Source of the DNA: Anaeramoeba flamelloides
Taxonomy: Eukaryota; Metamonada; Anaeramoebidae
Direction of reading: 5' to 3'
DNA: 64,000 nucleotides
Assembly: GCA_027625915.1 (NCBI GenBank)
Contig: JANTQA010000070.1
Coordinates: 11,351,001 to 11,415,000 of the forward strand
Below are positions 11,850 through 23,054 of the stretch, one piece after another; position 1 is the stretch's first letter; each line of letters begins with the position of its first letter. Under the pieces are notes generated by a model, which saw only the letters and a program-made list of their open reading frames with translations, did not search any database and was not told the DNA's origin. A program made the position numbers and the translations under genes.

Positions 11850-14800
11850 TTAAAAATTCAAAGGAACGTTCCATAAATATATTGGTATTTTGAATTCGTT
11901 TCTTAAAATTTGAATTGTGTCTAACAAAAATTGTGAACCAAGTTTTGATATATTTTTTTTATTAGAAAACTTTTCAAAATATTTGAGTAATTTTTTCACA
12001 ACATCCTTAAATTTATCTTCTTGTATAACTACAAAGCTTGTGTTTGTGTTTTTGAAAAGCAAATCGAAAAGGGAGTAATTGAAATGGAACATATCACTAA
12101 AGGATAACAACAAAACGGGGAATTCGTTCCTTGTTCTAATATTGGAATGCAAAAGGTAATTTAATTTCAAAGGCTGTGATTGGAAAGTATTCATTTCGAT
12201 GAATGTTATTGCTTTGAAGTATTTGTTTGAAATTAAAGAATTAGAATATTTGCGGGTTGTATTGAAGAAGCTCCTTTCGATTAAATTATTGTTTAGAATG
12301 GGTTTATTTTTTTTCTGTTTCCTGGTTTTATGGTTCAGTTGTGAAAATGTGTGCTTAATTATTAAATTATTTTTTTGATTTTGAGATAGCTGGCTGTTTT
12401 TTACATTTTCGTTTGAACAGGTATTAGCAAAACAAAAAAATTTTGGTTTTTTGAAACATTTTTCTTCAACATTTGTGCATAGCTTTGCCTGGCTTAATAA
12501 TAGGGAATTGATTGAGAGGGCATTATAACTTTTATACTTAAATATTGTTGTCCAATCAAGGATTTGTAAAGGGACATTTGTGATCATTATAATTGGTAAT
12601 TCTTTTTTATCTTTTGATTCTTTATTTTTGTTATTGGTTAAAATGGTGTTAAATAATTTTTTAATTTTTGTTTTTTTTTCTTTGCCATCACCATCATCAT
12701 CATCATCATCATCATCTTTATTCTTATCACCACTTACACCGTAATGATCATTATCGTCTTCTCCATACTTTTCATCTTCATAGTCATCATCATCATCATC
12801 ACCACCACCATCACCATCACCATCATCGTCGTTATTATTATTGAAAGTGTTCAATTGCAAAGACATGTCTGTCAATAAATCAAGACCATCATTGTCCTCG
12901 TTTTCTGTGGGTGCTAAGTTTATTTCTGATTTTAAAGCCTTTTGGATATTTAAATTAAATTTATTATTTGATTTTGATTTGGACTTTATTTTTGGATTGA
13001 TCAACGATTGGAGATAATAAATACTATTTGAATTTATTTTACTATTTTGGATGCGCTCTGTGAATTTGATTGGTCTGGATTGATCCATTGGTTTGACTAT
13101 GGTTTTAAAAATATAATTTGAATTTGTCTTATTGATATTGGAAATTAATTTTTGTTTTTTTTCATCGATCATCAAAATTTCATAAAATGTAAATTCTCTT
13201 CGATGGTTGTTCAGATTTTGTGATCTTCTGTTCTGAGCACCATTTGGTTTGTTTGTTTTAAAATTGCCCGACTTCCGTTTGATTCTTTTAGAAATGTGCT
13301 CCTCTCTTAAGGTAATTTTTCTTAATCTTTCGTTGGTTGAATTTAGCTCTTGTTTCATCTTCTTATGATTGCTCTGCTTATCGTTACTGGTAATTTTAAT
13401 TTTCAATTTTTTGCTTTCCGGCACATCAAATTTGAACTTTGGCAATTTGAGCTTGATACTTTCACCATCGATTCCGCTATGATCTTCTTTCAAATTGGCC
13501 AAAAGGGTTATTTGGTTGTTTGTTTGGTTGTCATTTAACACTAAATTACCTTTGCCAAAAAATCTAATTTTACGATTCATTTTTTCAGGCACATAGCTGA
13601 GTAAAAATCCATCAATTAAAACCATATACATAATTTTTTGAAATGATGGCTCGATTTTGATTAAATTTTTAAATTTCAAATAATCATTTTTAAACCAATA
13701 TTTGGATTCAGTTTTTTTATTTTTTTTTTTCTTCTTTCTTTCAAGTCTTTTGTGCGAAATTTTTTTATATTTCTTTAAAAGATTTTCTAAAAATAGATCA
13801 TTATTTGAGGAAACATTCGTTTTGAAAATTTTTTTAATAATATTTTTATTATTCTTTTTTAAGGTTTTGTGATCCATTTTTGATTGTAAATATCTAGTGA
13901 TATTTAATTTAAGTTGAGATAATTTGGACCAAATTTTTTCATCAGACTTTTCCATTTGTAAATATTTGATAAAATTTAGAGAAGATATTTGTTTATTTTT
14001 TTGCGTTTTCTTTTTATTATTACCACTGTTATTATTGTTATTAATATTAATTATTTCCGAATTATTCAATTGTAAATAATTAATTATCTTCCGAAAACTA
14101 ATAAATTCGATTTGGTTGTTGTTATACAAATCATTTAATGATTTTCTCCAGAGTAAATTAACTTCTTCAAAATTGCTAATCAGTGGTAAATTGTTTTTAG
14201 TATTAATCAGGTGGTGGTTGTGGTTATGGTTGTGGTGGTTATTACGATCTCGATCTTTGTCCTTGTCGCTGTTAATATGATCGGTATGGAATCTAAAATT
14301 TGATTTCTTCTTTTTCTTCTTCCCCTCCTTTCCTTGCGTGTCGTTAATTTGGTTATTAATATTATTAAAGGTATATAGCCCAACTATTGAATTTAAGGAA
14401 TCGATTGGTCTATTGAAGGCAATTTTCAAATTTTGTTGTAACGAGATATAAGAATCAAACACGATTAAATTTGATTTGTTAATAAATTCTACATCATAGC
14501 AAAACAATAATCTGGTTAGCCTTTTTAAAATATTAAAAACCTTAATTAGCCAATAATAAGGTGCCTTTTCGGAGAGCGAGCAGTTGGTGCCATTCATGAA
14601 TAATTTAAAGAATAAATTTTTTGCTTCAATCCAAGTTGAGCAAGATAATTCATAATTTTGTTCCAAATATTTTAATTCGGCATAATTCAACATGCAATTT
14701 AATAATAAAATTGGTGAAACTAAATTAGCAGCAATACTCATATCTAAGGAGATCTTTGTTTCGAGATATTTTGGTGAGATTATTTGTAAATTTTGATTCC

Positions 14801-17800
14801 TTGGATCTTTTTTAATTTCCATCCACTTGGCAATCCGATCTAAATTAATTTTAATAACGTTTTTATTGCTGTTGTTTGCTTGGCTATTATTTAAATTTGA
14901 TCTTTTGTCTCTTTCCTTTTCTCTTTTTTCAAATTCCTTAAAAATCTTGGGTAATGTTTTTGTTAATTGATCCTGCGCAATGTTATTTAAATTTGGAAGT
15001 TTGGCAACATCGATCCAGTCTTTACCCAAAAATACAATTCTTGGGAAGAGATAATTTAATAATAAAGAAATTAATCTCGAGCGGCTTTTAATCAATCTAT
15101 AATCATCGCCCAAAGAATGGAAAAAGTTAAATGCCTTGGTGAAGCTAATTAAAGAATGGTTAATAATTTCTTGGATGGAATTGAGAGTGATTTGATTGAA
15201 ATTGCTTTTTGGGAATTCTAAATGGAACAAATTCCTGTTATGAATTAAATGTGAATTGTTTTTGCTTGTGCTAGAATTTAAATGATTGATTTTTTTTGAG
15301 TTTGAGGTGGGTGTTTTTGTTTTATTGTTCAAGGGTGAGTTTTTCATTTGATAATCATTTTGATTAAAATTATTGTTGCCATTGTTGTTGTTGCTGTGCT
15401 TGTTATGGAAAATTAAAGGGAATTTTTTATTATTACGTTCCAATAACAGCTTTTCAAAAACTTTGCCCCTTAAATAATATAATTCAGCTAGCTGTCTATT
15501 TTTTTTATTTTTAACTTGAGAATCTAAAATGGTAATAATTGATTCTAATAATAATAAGCAATCGGCATATTGCTTCAAAGATAGATATATTTTACATTTT
15601 AATTTAAAAAAATTTATATATTTATATATTTCTTCCCAATTTTGTGTTGAAAGATCAAATGAATAAATTAATCCATCGATATGTTTAAAATTGAAAAATC
15701 TATATTTATTTTTTTTTAAATTATTAATACTTGTTTGCTCATTAATTAATTTTTCGTTTTTCTGATTTCTTTTGGAATTCCCTTTGCCCTTCTTGCTACT
15801 ATTACTCTTGCTGTTGTTTGAATCAAAAACTCCAGACAAAAAGCTTCTTCTTGTTCTCTTTTTTTTATTTGAATTATTTACACTATGGTTGCTGTTGTTT
15901 TTGTTGTTGTTGTTCTTGTTGTTGTTGCTGCCCATGCTGTTTATTTTGGTAATTGGTGAGTTAATGGGGGTCTTCTTTTTACTGGTACTTTTTCTTCTTG
16001 TTCTAATCTTTTTAATGATTGGTGAATTTGATTGAAATCCAATTGAGCTAAAGGAGCGGTTATGGGAAATGAATGAAGGTGAAGATGGTGTCCGATTTAA
16101 ATTTTTATTAAAATTTGAAAATTTCATTTCAATATTTTCATACTCGATTAAGTGATTTAACGAATTAGAAAACCAATTTTTTTTATAATAACATTTGCCC
16201 AAGAGGAAATGGATTTTGGATCGATAGCGATTCAATAATTTTGTTTCTAACAAATCCTGGAATAAGACGATTGCTCTTTCAATGTCAAGTGACTGTAAAA
16301 AGATCTTGCCCAATTTTAATTGTATGGAAAGATAATGAGACGTTAACGAAATTTGCTGGTGGCTTGCTTTGTTCAAATGGAATGTTGGTGACTGGTTTAA
16401 AAATTGCTCGCTTTTCCTTCTTGAAAGTGTAAAATAGTCTTTTTTATTTTTTTTGGTATTTTGTTTTTTAATTTTTTTCATCGAGTTCTTCCCACTTAAG
16501 AAATTGACAGGCCCGTTGAAAAATGCACTTAACCCCATCGACGTTGGTGTGTTGGTAATTGAGTTGTAATTTCTGGAATATCGATTATTATATTTCTTTT
16601 TCTGCTTCCCCTGGCCCTTGTTGCCCTTACCATTGGATTCCCTATTCTTTTTCTTTGTGTTCTCGCTCCGATCATTGCCCTCGCTCTCATCATCGTCGCC
16701 ATCGTTCCCGTCCCCCATATTCTCATCACTGCCGCCGCCATCGTTGCCATTGTCGTTAAAGGGTGTTAGGAATGAACAGACTTCCTTAATGAAAATTTCT
16801 GCCAAATTAAATTTCCCTTTTTCCCGTAACATATTGAATATGATTTTCAATAAATAGTAAAATTCATTAATTCGCTTTTTTTGGTTTGAAAATTTTGAGA
16901 GCAAGAGTAAATAATATCTTAACGATTGTTTCCATGAGCCATGTTTGGAACACTTTTGTGCCAAGTCCTTTAAAAAGCTTTCATTGCAATTGCTATTATT
17001 AAAAGTTTGTATCTGATAGAGCAAATCTAGGATTAAATAAAAAAATTTTTTTAATTTCTTTTTATTCAAATTGTCCTCTTCTTTCCAATCATTTATTTCG
17101 TTTTCTAATGATTCGCTCAGTTTGATCAATATGTTTCGACTAAAATTGGTAAAAATGGGATACCAATTATATTGTTTGTTTTTATTATTATTTGGGTTTA
17201 ATTTTGATTGGATTAATTTTGGTATTTGATCTAATCTGTGAAGTGATTTTAAAAAATATTTTCTTGAGATTTTGTAATTTCTGTTCAAGATTTCAGACAA
17301 GCCAAGGATGTAATCTATTTTGCTTTTTAAGAGTGTGAAATCTAATTTGGCTCCTTTGTAATTTTTCTGATCCCTGAGCAATGTGTTGATTTCTTTTAAT
17401 CTTTTGCTTTCATTTAACGAGATTTCAGATCTGTTGACTGAGATTGTTTTGAGATTCAGTATTAACTCAAAAATGCCATTAAACAAATTGTTATTATATT
17501 TGATCCATTTCGATCGGAATTCTGTGTTGTCCAATCTGTTTTCAATTGTAATTGGGGAATACCCAATGGAATGGAAATGCAAGGAAACCAGTGATGATAA
17601 CTGGATAAAGTTAATTTCTTGTCTGGTGAGCTCCCCGTGTTTGCTTGCTTCATCTTCTTTTGATTTTTCGTTTTGGTCTTCTTTTTTTTTGTTTTGGAGG
17701 CTTGTTTTTAATGATTCTGCTTTCGAATCAATTTCTAAAAATCTAATAATTAGCTCCTGAAAGGAATCAATTGTTGGCAGCATATAGCAATGAGACTCGG

Positions 17801-18383
17801 CTTCAGCCAAAAGCAAGTCAATTCGAAGTTCTTGTTCGGGGAATAATTTTAATAAAATGTCAATGAAAAAGGGATTTGGGTAGAGACCAGTATATTGTAA
17901 GTGTTTTCGTAAAATTGAAAACGATATTTCAAATAACAATCCTTTTTCTTTGTAATTTTGAATGTTGGGGAGTTTATTCAAACGCGTGAAATATTCCTTC
18001 AAGACTTTTTTTGATCGAATTGAGGACTTTTTCCCATTTTTGTCAATTAAATTGTTAATAAATTCATAGGTTACAAAAGACCATTCCAGAATTTCAGTGC
18101 CCTTGCCACTAATGTTGTTGTTAGTGGGTAGCTTTGCCAAGGTGTATCCTCTTTTTAAGGTTTTTTTGATCCTTGCTATGGATTGTTCAGAGTGCTTTTC
18201 AATTAAATTTTGAATCCAATCATGAAATTCCTTTCCATTTTGGAATTTTGCTGAATAATAATTATTATATTTTTGAATTTTTTGTTGTTTCTTTTTAGAC
18301 TCTTTTTCTTTTTTTTTAAACAATTTCCACTCACTAGGAAAATCATTTGGAGACTCAGGTTCTTCATTTTCCATTTGTTTCAT
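11850..18383 (-). CDS. giant TPR protein with a degenerate C-terminal CHAT-like domain
   Basis: A single 2177-codon exon. Helical-repeat (TPR-like) segments run through the N-terminal two thirds, for example LLGKCYYKKNWFSNSLNHLI near residue 720 and YLSLKQYADCLLLLESII near 930. Long Asn/Lys/Ser/His and Asp/Gly low-complexity inserts are encoded by trinucleotide runs (about 12690-12830 and 15900). The last 250 residues resemble a CHAT/caspase-fold ending: LPIIMITNVPLQILDW, then FPVLLLSFSDM where active members have the Cys motif, then a helix and IPIYLWNVPLNF. The catalytic His-Gly and Cys are not seen, so it would be a pseudo-protease or scaffold. CFAP46 and separase share this broad TPR-plus-caspase-fold plan; I cannot choose between them. 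The ATG at 18383 directly follows an AAATAG acceptor-like site, so it is probably the second exon of a longer gene with 18869-20014. Confidence 0.8.
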   Translation of the reverse strand: MKQMENEEPESPNDFPSEWKLFKKKEKESKKKQQKIQKYNNYYSAKFQNGKEFHDWIQNLIEKHSEQSIARIKKTLKRGYTLAKLPTNNNISGKGTEILEWSFVTYEFINNLIDKNGKKSSIRSKKVLKEYFTRLNKLPNIQNYKEKGLLFEISFSILRKHLQYTGLYPNPFFIDILLKLFPEQELRIDLLLAEAESHCYMLPTIDSFQELIIRFLEIDSKAESLKTSLQNKKKEDQNEKSKEDEASKHGELTRQEINFIQLSSLVSLHFHSIGYSPITIENRLDNTEFRSKWIKYNNNLFNGIFELILNLKTISVNRSEISLNESKRLKEINTLLRDQKNYKGAKLDFTLLKSKIDYILGLSEILNRNYKISRKYFLKSLHRLDQIPKLIQSKLNPNNNKNKQYNWYPIFTNFSRNILIKLSESLENEINDWKEEDNLNKKKLKKFFYLILDLLYQIQTFNNSNCNESFLKDLAQKCSKHGSWKQSLRYYLLLLSKFSNQKKRINEFYYLLKIIFNMLREKGKFNLAEIFIKEVCSFLTPFNDNGNDGGGSDENMGDGNDGDDDESEGNDRSENTKKKNRESNGKGNKGQGKQKKKYNNRYSRNYNSITNTPTSMGLSAFFNGPVNFLSGKNSMKKIKKQNTKKNKKDYFTLSRRKSEQFLNQSPTFHLNKASHQQISLTSHYLSIQLKLGKIFLQSLDIERAIVLFQDLLETKLLNRYRSKIHFLLGKCYYKKNWFSNSLNHLIEYENIEMKFSNFNKNLNRTPSSPSFISHNRSFSSIGFQSNSPIIKKIRTRRKSTSKKKTPINSPITKINSMGSNNNKNNNNKNNSNHSVNNSNKKKRTRRSFLSGVFDSNNSKSNSSKKGKGNSKRNQKNEKLINEQTSINNLKKNKYRFFNFKHIDGLIYSFDLSTQNWEEIYKYINFFKLKCKIYLSLKQYADCLLLLESIITILDSQVKNKKNRQLAELYYLRGKVFEKLLLERNNKKFPLIFHNKHSNNNNGNNNFNQNDYQMKNSPLNNKTKTPTSNSKKINHLNSSTSKNNSHLIHNRNLFHLEFPKSNFNQITLNSIQEIINHSLISFTKAFNFFHSLGDDYRLIKSRSRLISLLLNYLFPRIVFLGKDWIDVAKLPNLNNIAQDQLTKTLPKIFKEFEKREKERDKRSNLNNSQANNSNKNVIKINLDRIAKWMEIKKDPRNQNLQIISPKYLETKISLDMSIAANLVSPILLLNCMLNYAELKYLEQNYELSCSTWIEAKNLFFKLFMNGTNCSLSEKAPYYWLIKVFNILKRLTRLLFCYDVEFINKSNLIVFDSYISLQQNLKIAFNRPIDSLNSIVGLYTFNNINNQINDTQGKEGKKKKKKSNFRFHTDHINSDKDKDRDRNNHHNHNHNHHLINTKNNLPLISNFEEVNLLWRKSLNDLYNNNQIEFISFRKIINYLQLNNSEIININNNNNSGNNKKKTQKNKQISSLNFIKYLQMEKSDEKIWSKLSQLKLNITRYLQSKMDHKTLKKNNKNIIKKIFKTNVSSNNDLFLENLLKKYKKISHKRLERKKKKKNKKTESKYWFKNDYLKFKNLIKIEPSFQKIMYMVLIDGFLLSYVPEKMNRKIRFFGKGNLVLNDNQTNNQITLLANLKEDHSGIDGESIKLKLPKFKFDVPESKKLKIKITSNDKQSNHKKMKQELNSTNERLRKITLREEHISKRIKRKSGNFKTNKPNGAQNRRSQNLNNHRREFTFYEILMIDEKKQKLISNINKTNSNYIFKTIVKPMDQSRPIKFTERIQNSKINSNSIYYLQSLINPKIKSKSKSNNKFNLNIQKALKSEINLAPTENEDNDGLDLLTDMSLQLNTFNNNNDDDGDGDGGGDDDDDDYEDEKYGEDDNDHYGVSGDKNKDDDDDDDDGDGKEKKTKIKKLFNTILTNNKNKESKDKKELPIIMITNVPLQILDWTTIFKYKSYNALSINSLLLSQAKLCTNVEEKCFKKPKFFCFANTCSNENVKNSQLSQNQKNNLIIKHTFSQLNHKTRKQKKNKPILNNNLIERSFFNTTRKYSNSLISNKYFKAITFIEMNTFQSQPLKLNYLLHSNIRTRNEFPVLLLSFSDMFHFNYSLFDLLFKNTNTSFVVIQEDKFKDVVKKLLKYFEKFSNKKNISKLGSQFLLDTIQILRNEFKIPIYLWNVPLNF

Positions 18384-18868
18384 CTATTTTAAATAAATAT
18401 ACATTGTTGTTAGGTGTGTGTGTGTGTATGGGGGGGGGGGTGTGAGTTCGGGTTTTTAGGTTTTTAATCAAATTTTCTTCCATTTTTTATGTTATTTATA
18501 TACATAATTCAAAAGCTAATTTCAGAAAAAATAATCATAAAATTAGTTTAGTTGTACTTTGAATTAGTGTGACAATAAAAAAAAAAAAAAAAAAAAAACA
18601 TTGTTTAAGGGGGTATTATATCTCATGAAGTCAAATAATTTTACATTTTTAGAAAAAAATTTTTTGATTGGCTCTGTTTTATAATCTTTTACATTTTTTG
18701 TTTTAGGGAAAAAGTACAATTTCAAAATTTTCTTGAAATTTTGTTGTGTCGGGTTGAGTGAAAGAATTTAATTTTTCAAAAAATGGAACGTTTTAAAGAG
18801 AGCCATTTTATAAAAGTGTTTGGAAAAAAAAGCTAAAAAAAAAAAAAATATGATTTGACAAAACTTAC
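18384..18868 (-). other. probable intron joining the acidic exon to the TPR exon
   Basis: Starts GTAAGT right after codon 382 of the upstream acidic frame and ends AAAATAG at the TPR frame ATG; both junctions are phase 0. It contains a (GT)n/G10 tract on the + strand at 18414-18439, that is a C10 tract in the transcript, and a long T run in the transcript at 18578-18597. If it is not spliced, the upstream frame ends at 18833. Confidence 0.55.
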
Positions 18869-20014
18869 GACACTTTTTAAAATTTTAAAATAATTTGACT
18901 TTCTGCAAATTGGTTCATTTTTTTTTGATCCATTTGTTTCCGAAATTTCTTCTTCGTTTTCAAATTCTGCATCCCAGTCTTCTTCTTCTTCTTCTTCATC
19001 ATCTTGTTCTTGTTCTTGTTTTTGCTTTTCTGGTTGTTTTTCATTTTCTTCTATTTTTAATTTGTTATTTATGATCATTTCTTCTTGGAAATTTTTTTTG
19101 TTCTTAATTAGATTTGCTATTTTAGGAGAGGACTCTTTTGGGGACAAATCAAAATCCCAAATTTCTTCACTTGATGATTCGGAGTCTTGGAATTGTAATA
19201 ATTTATTCACTTTCTCGTTTTCCTTCTGTTTGTTTTCTCCCTCTGAATCTGAGTTCCCATCTTGATCAGAATTACTGAAATCAAAATCAAGAACATCTTC
19301 ACATGAGGAACTTTCTTGGAATTGGTTTAATTTCTTTTGGGTTTTCTTTGTGCTCTCAATGGGATCTTGTTTGGTTTCTGTTGATTTTGGTGATGGTAAA
19401 AACCAATTGTCCTCATCTTCTTCATCTTCCGAGCTGCTTTCTTTAAACCTATTTAATAACGATTGCTTCACTACAGATAATGAATTAGGTGTACTAAAAT
19501 TGTTTTTTATTTTTGGATCTTCCTCCTTATTGTCAAATTCATTGTCCCAATCTTCATCTGAATTATCTTCGTCTTTATCTTTGTTTTCATCTTCGTCTTC
19601 GTCTGAATCACTTTCGTTGTTTTCTTCTGTGCTTGTTAAATCAAAATCTTGTAATTCAGTGTTTCGAATTGAGAGTGGTGTTTTTGGTAGAACATAGGAA
19701 TTAGTTTCTGAAGTAAACCTGTCCGAGAAATCAGACCAATTTTCAGAATCTTCTTGATCGGAATCGTCTTCTTCTAAATTGTCCTTTTGGGAACCTTTTT
19801 TACTTTGGGGGGGTTGTTTTAGTTTCAATTTTGTTGGTATTTGCTCCTTTTGTTGTTTAAGATTGTAATTACAAGCCAACTGATCGTCTTCGTCAGAACT
19901 TGAACATATTTCTTCACTATCAGTGGCAATATGGAAATCACCTGAACTATAGACGTCAATAGGATTGATATTTTTTGATAATTTACTTGGTGTAACCGAG
20001 GCTATCCGTGACAT
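18833..20014 (-). CDS. acidic Ser/Asp/Glu-rich protein or first exon of the TPR gene
   Basis: The open frame of 393 codons starts MSRIASVTPSKL at the first ATG. It is highly acidic and disordered, with recurring modules: an L/N-[RQ]-F-[KQ]-[ED]-S-S stretch followed by an aromatic acidic box such as WDNEFDN, VLDFDFSN, IWDFDLSP and WDAEFEN. Such W-D-x-[DE]-F boxes recall acidic GTPase-binding motifs of the Byr4/Bfa1 type, but that is only a resemblance. A consensus GTAAGT lies at 18868-18863. The final 11 codons beyond it read mostly Phe/Val from T-rich intron-like DNA, so I favour splicing to the ATG at 18383, giving a protein of about 2559 residues. The frame could still be a separate gene ending at 18833. 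Confidence 0.72.
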   Translation of the reverse strand: MSRIASVTPSKLSKNINPIDVYSSGDFHIATDSEEICSSSDEDDQLACNYNLKQQKEQIPTKLKLKQPPQSKKGSQKDNLEEDDSDQEDSENWSDFSDRFTSETNSYVLPKTPLSIRNTELQDFDLTSTEENNESDSDEDEDENKDKDEDNSDEDWDNEFDNKEEDPKIKNNFSTPNSLSVVKQSLLNRFKESSSEDEEDEDNWFLPSPKSTETKQDPIESTKKTQKKLNQFQESSSCEDVLDFDFSNSDQDGNSDSEGENKQKENEKVNKLLQFQDSESSSEEIWDFDLSPKESSPKIANLIKNKKNFQEEMIINNKLKIEENEKQPEKQKQEQEQDDEEEEEEDWDAEFENEEEISETNGSKKNEPICRKSNYFKILKSVVSFVKSYFFFF

Positions 20015-21017
20015 CTTCTGAGACGGATTAGAGTTTTTTTTTAAAAAAATAATAAACTAAAAAGAGTTGTTTGGGTTTGTAATTTAAAAAAAAAATGAAA
20101 ATTTTTTTTTTTTTTTGACCAACAAATCATAACGGTAAGTCTAGATCGAGAAGATTTTCAAATTCAAATTGTGCTTTATTCTTTCTCTTCCGTTTTATTA
20201 CACATTAGGTAAAAACGTTAATAATTTATCAAGAAATTTTAAAAAAATTTGAATGAATTTTTTCTCCAAACATGTATTTTTTTATTGAAGCTTCATGTTC
20301 TAAAATGGAACCATTAAAGTACTTTGAACATTTCAAAAAGTATTTTCAGAAAGTATTTTCAGAAGAAGATTTTCATTTTTGCATATTTTTTTCAAGTTGA
20401 AATTGAAAAAGGAATGAATCTTAATTTTAAAGACTAAATCGAGAAACAAACAAGAAAGTTTGATTGTCTGTTGGTAATTTCAAAACCAAAAATTTTTTTA
20501 TTCAAATCGAAAAGGTCTAAAGAAATATTCTTGAAATTAACCTCTTTGGTTGACTAAGAAGAAAAAAACCCTTTTTGAGAAAATAGTGAACAGAACAAAA
20601 AGTGTGTGTCTTTGGTATTGCTGTAATTTACTGAAAAATAACTGGAAATTTGTTTGCTGGTATTTGAATTCTATATGGGGAAAAATTTGCACTTCTTTTT
20701 CCATATTCTTCTTTTTAGAAAAGAGTTTTTTCAAAGATTTAGGTTTGTAACATGAGGATCTATTTTAAAAAAAAGAAATTATGGAAAATGAAAATAAAAA
20801 AATACCAACTGTGTAAAAATAAATCGTGCAAAAAAATTTTATGCGTGTTTCAAAATAAAAAGCTTTTTTTTTTGTTATAGAAGACCTAAAAACTAACCAA
20901 TCAAAGAAACCAATAATAAACCCTAATTAAATATGGTATTGGTTTCTTAAAGTTCTATTATTTAAAAAGAAATTCTAAAAATAAAGGATCAAATTGAGAA
21001 ATTCGAGAAATATTGAA

Positions 21018-22000
21018 TTTGGCGAAAAACGGCAACGGCAAAATTTGGCAAATTGAACTTTTATTTTTAAAGTTAAATTTCAATCAATTTATTGTATTGT
21101 TTAGTTGATTATTTGAGATATATCTATTGTTTAAATGAAATTCCGATAAAAATCCGATAAGTAATTGTTGAGAAAATAAATAAAATAAAAACGCCAAAAG
21201 TAGGTTTTTACATGTTTTTTGCAAAAGATTTTCTAGTTGGCGAAAACTAATTTTTCATAATTCCAATTTTTTTTAACAAAATTTTGATATTTATAAGACT
21301 TTCTTGATTTCAGTATATTTAAATTCTGAATATTTGGGAATTATTTTGATCAAAAATTAATTTAAAAGCAATATTTTGTCAAAATTTCTCATAATAATGT
21401 AAAAATATTCATTATTTATTTGATAATTTTGATTTTTAACATATATTTAAGACTAGTAAATTTAGTCAATTTGAAATTTTTTTAATCAAAATAATAATTT
21501 ATATTTTAGAAAACTCAAAATCTTCTAATATTTGTCAAAATATTTTGATAAATATGAATAGATTAGTCATAAATATATGTTAAAAATCAAAATTATCAAA
21601 TAAATAATCAATATTTTTACATTATTAGGAGAAATTTTGATAAAATATTACTTTTAAATTAATTTTTGATCAAAATAATTCCCAAATATTCAGAATTTAA
21701 CTCAATTGAAATCAAGAAAGTCTTATAAATATCAAAATTTACGAGAAAAAAATGGAATTATCAAAAATTAGTTTTCGCCAACTAGAAAATCTTTGGAAAA
21801 AAACATGTAAAAACCCACTTTTGGCGTTTTTATTTTATTTATTTTCTCAACAATTACTTATCGGATTTTTATCGGAATTTCATTTAAACAATAGATATAT
21901 CTCAAATAATCAACAAAGCAATACAATAAATTGATTGAAATTTAACTTTAAAAATAAAAGTTCAAATTGCCAAATTTCGCCATTGCCAAATTTCGTCAAT
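21018..22000. repeat. near-perfect palindrome of about 980 bp
   Basis: The left arm (about 21018-21460) begins near TTTGGCGAAAAACGGC and the right arm (about 21555-22000) ends CCATTGCCAAATTTCGTC. Matching landmarks are AAGTAATTGTTGAGAAAAT, AAAACGCCAAAAGTAGG and CTAGTTGGCGAAAACTAA and their reverse complements. By eye the arms differ at only a few positions per hundred, with a loop of about 95 nt. A 60-codon frame at 21752 lies in the arm and is not a gene. Confidence 0.85.
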
Positions 22001-22836
22001 TTATAACATATCCGAAAAATTCATCTTAAAAAATAGCGAAATTTTTAAGAGAAAATTTTAATAATCAAAAAAAGAAAAAAATTCAAAAAAATTGAGAATA
22101 TTAGGAAATTTTCAACTATTTGCATTAATAATCTAAATTTTACTGAAAATAACCAGACCTGTACTTTCAAAATTGATTTGAACTTTGGTATACTATTGGT
22201 TAGTTGATTAGATGTTGTATTAGAACAAGAAGAAAAAAAAACACGGATAATATTTTGAAACACAGATTATAGTCTTTGTGTACACATTATTTTGATCACT
22301 GTATTTAGAATTCAAAGAACAATATTTCAAGTTACACTGATATTTTTTCACCAAATCGGATCAAAAAACACAAGATCTTGACAAAATTCAAAAAGATTTG
22401 ATATTTTGAGAGATTAAATCAATATTCCCCGATTCATTCTCTCAAATAAAATTGATTTTTTCAATTTGATTGTAAAAAAATTTTCCTAGAAAAGTTCTTG
22501 TAAATATGAAAAAAAGTTAATTTGAGCTTCGTTTGGTAAAGTTAAATGTTTTTTTGTAATTTTTTATAACTACTTGATCACCAAGAATTAACACCCTAAT
22601 TAACCACCCTTAATTCATTTTTTAAATAGAGATGATTTATATAATTTGCAACTACAGTTCTAGTTTTGATCACTTATTAATAATAAGATTTATGGGAATT
22701 TAACTAGCTTTATGAAAATTGAAATAGACACTCTAATATTTAGAACAATTTGAATTCTGCAATCTAGTGTTCATTTAGGATTCCCAGTGCACATGATTTA
22801 AAGCTTAAAAAATAACCAAACTTTTATGTATTTTTA

Positions 22837-23031
22837 CAGTCAGTTCCACTTTTAAGGCACAAACTTGCTACGAAATTTAAAGCACAAAAAAATCTCAAAT
22901 TAAGGGACAAATTTTGGAATTTTTTTTTTTATAAATTATTTTACTTGAATCTGAATTTTGTGCCTTAATTTGAGATTTTTTTGTGCCTTAAATTTCGTAG
23001 CAAGTTTGTGTCTTAAAAGTGGAACTGACTG
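22837..23031. mobile_element. mariner-type palindromic MITE, copy 1
   Basis: The termini CAGTCAGTTCCACTTTTAAG and the inverse CTTAAAAGTGGAACTGACTG are flanked by TA on both sides. The arms extend about 80 bp and include CTACGAAATTTAA and ATCTCAAATTAAGG. The TA duplication and the CAGTC start are typical of Tc1/mariner relatives. It has no coding capacity. A diverged second copy is at 49406-49601. Confidence 0.85.
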
Positions 23032-23054
23032 TATTATATTTTATTTTGAAGGGA

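Noticed and set aside
15772-19704. Leu/Ser-rich frames on the + strand opposite the TPR and acidic exons
   Set aside because: They mirror trinucleotide repeats and Ser/Asp/Glu-rich coding sequence on the minus strand and have no domain.
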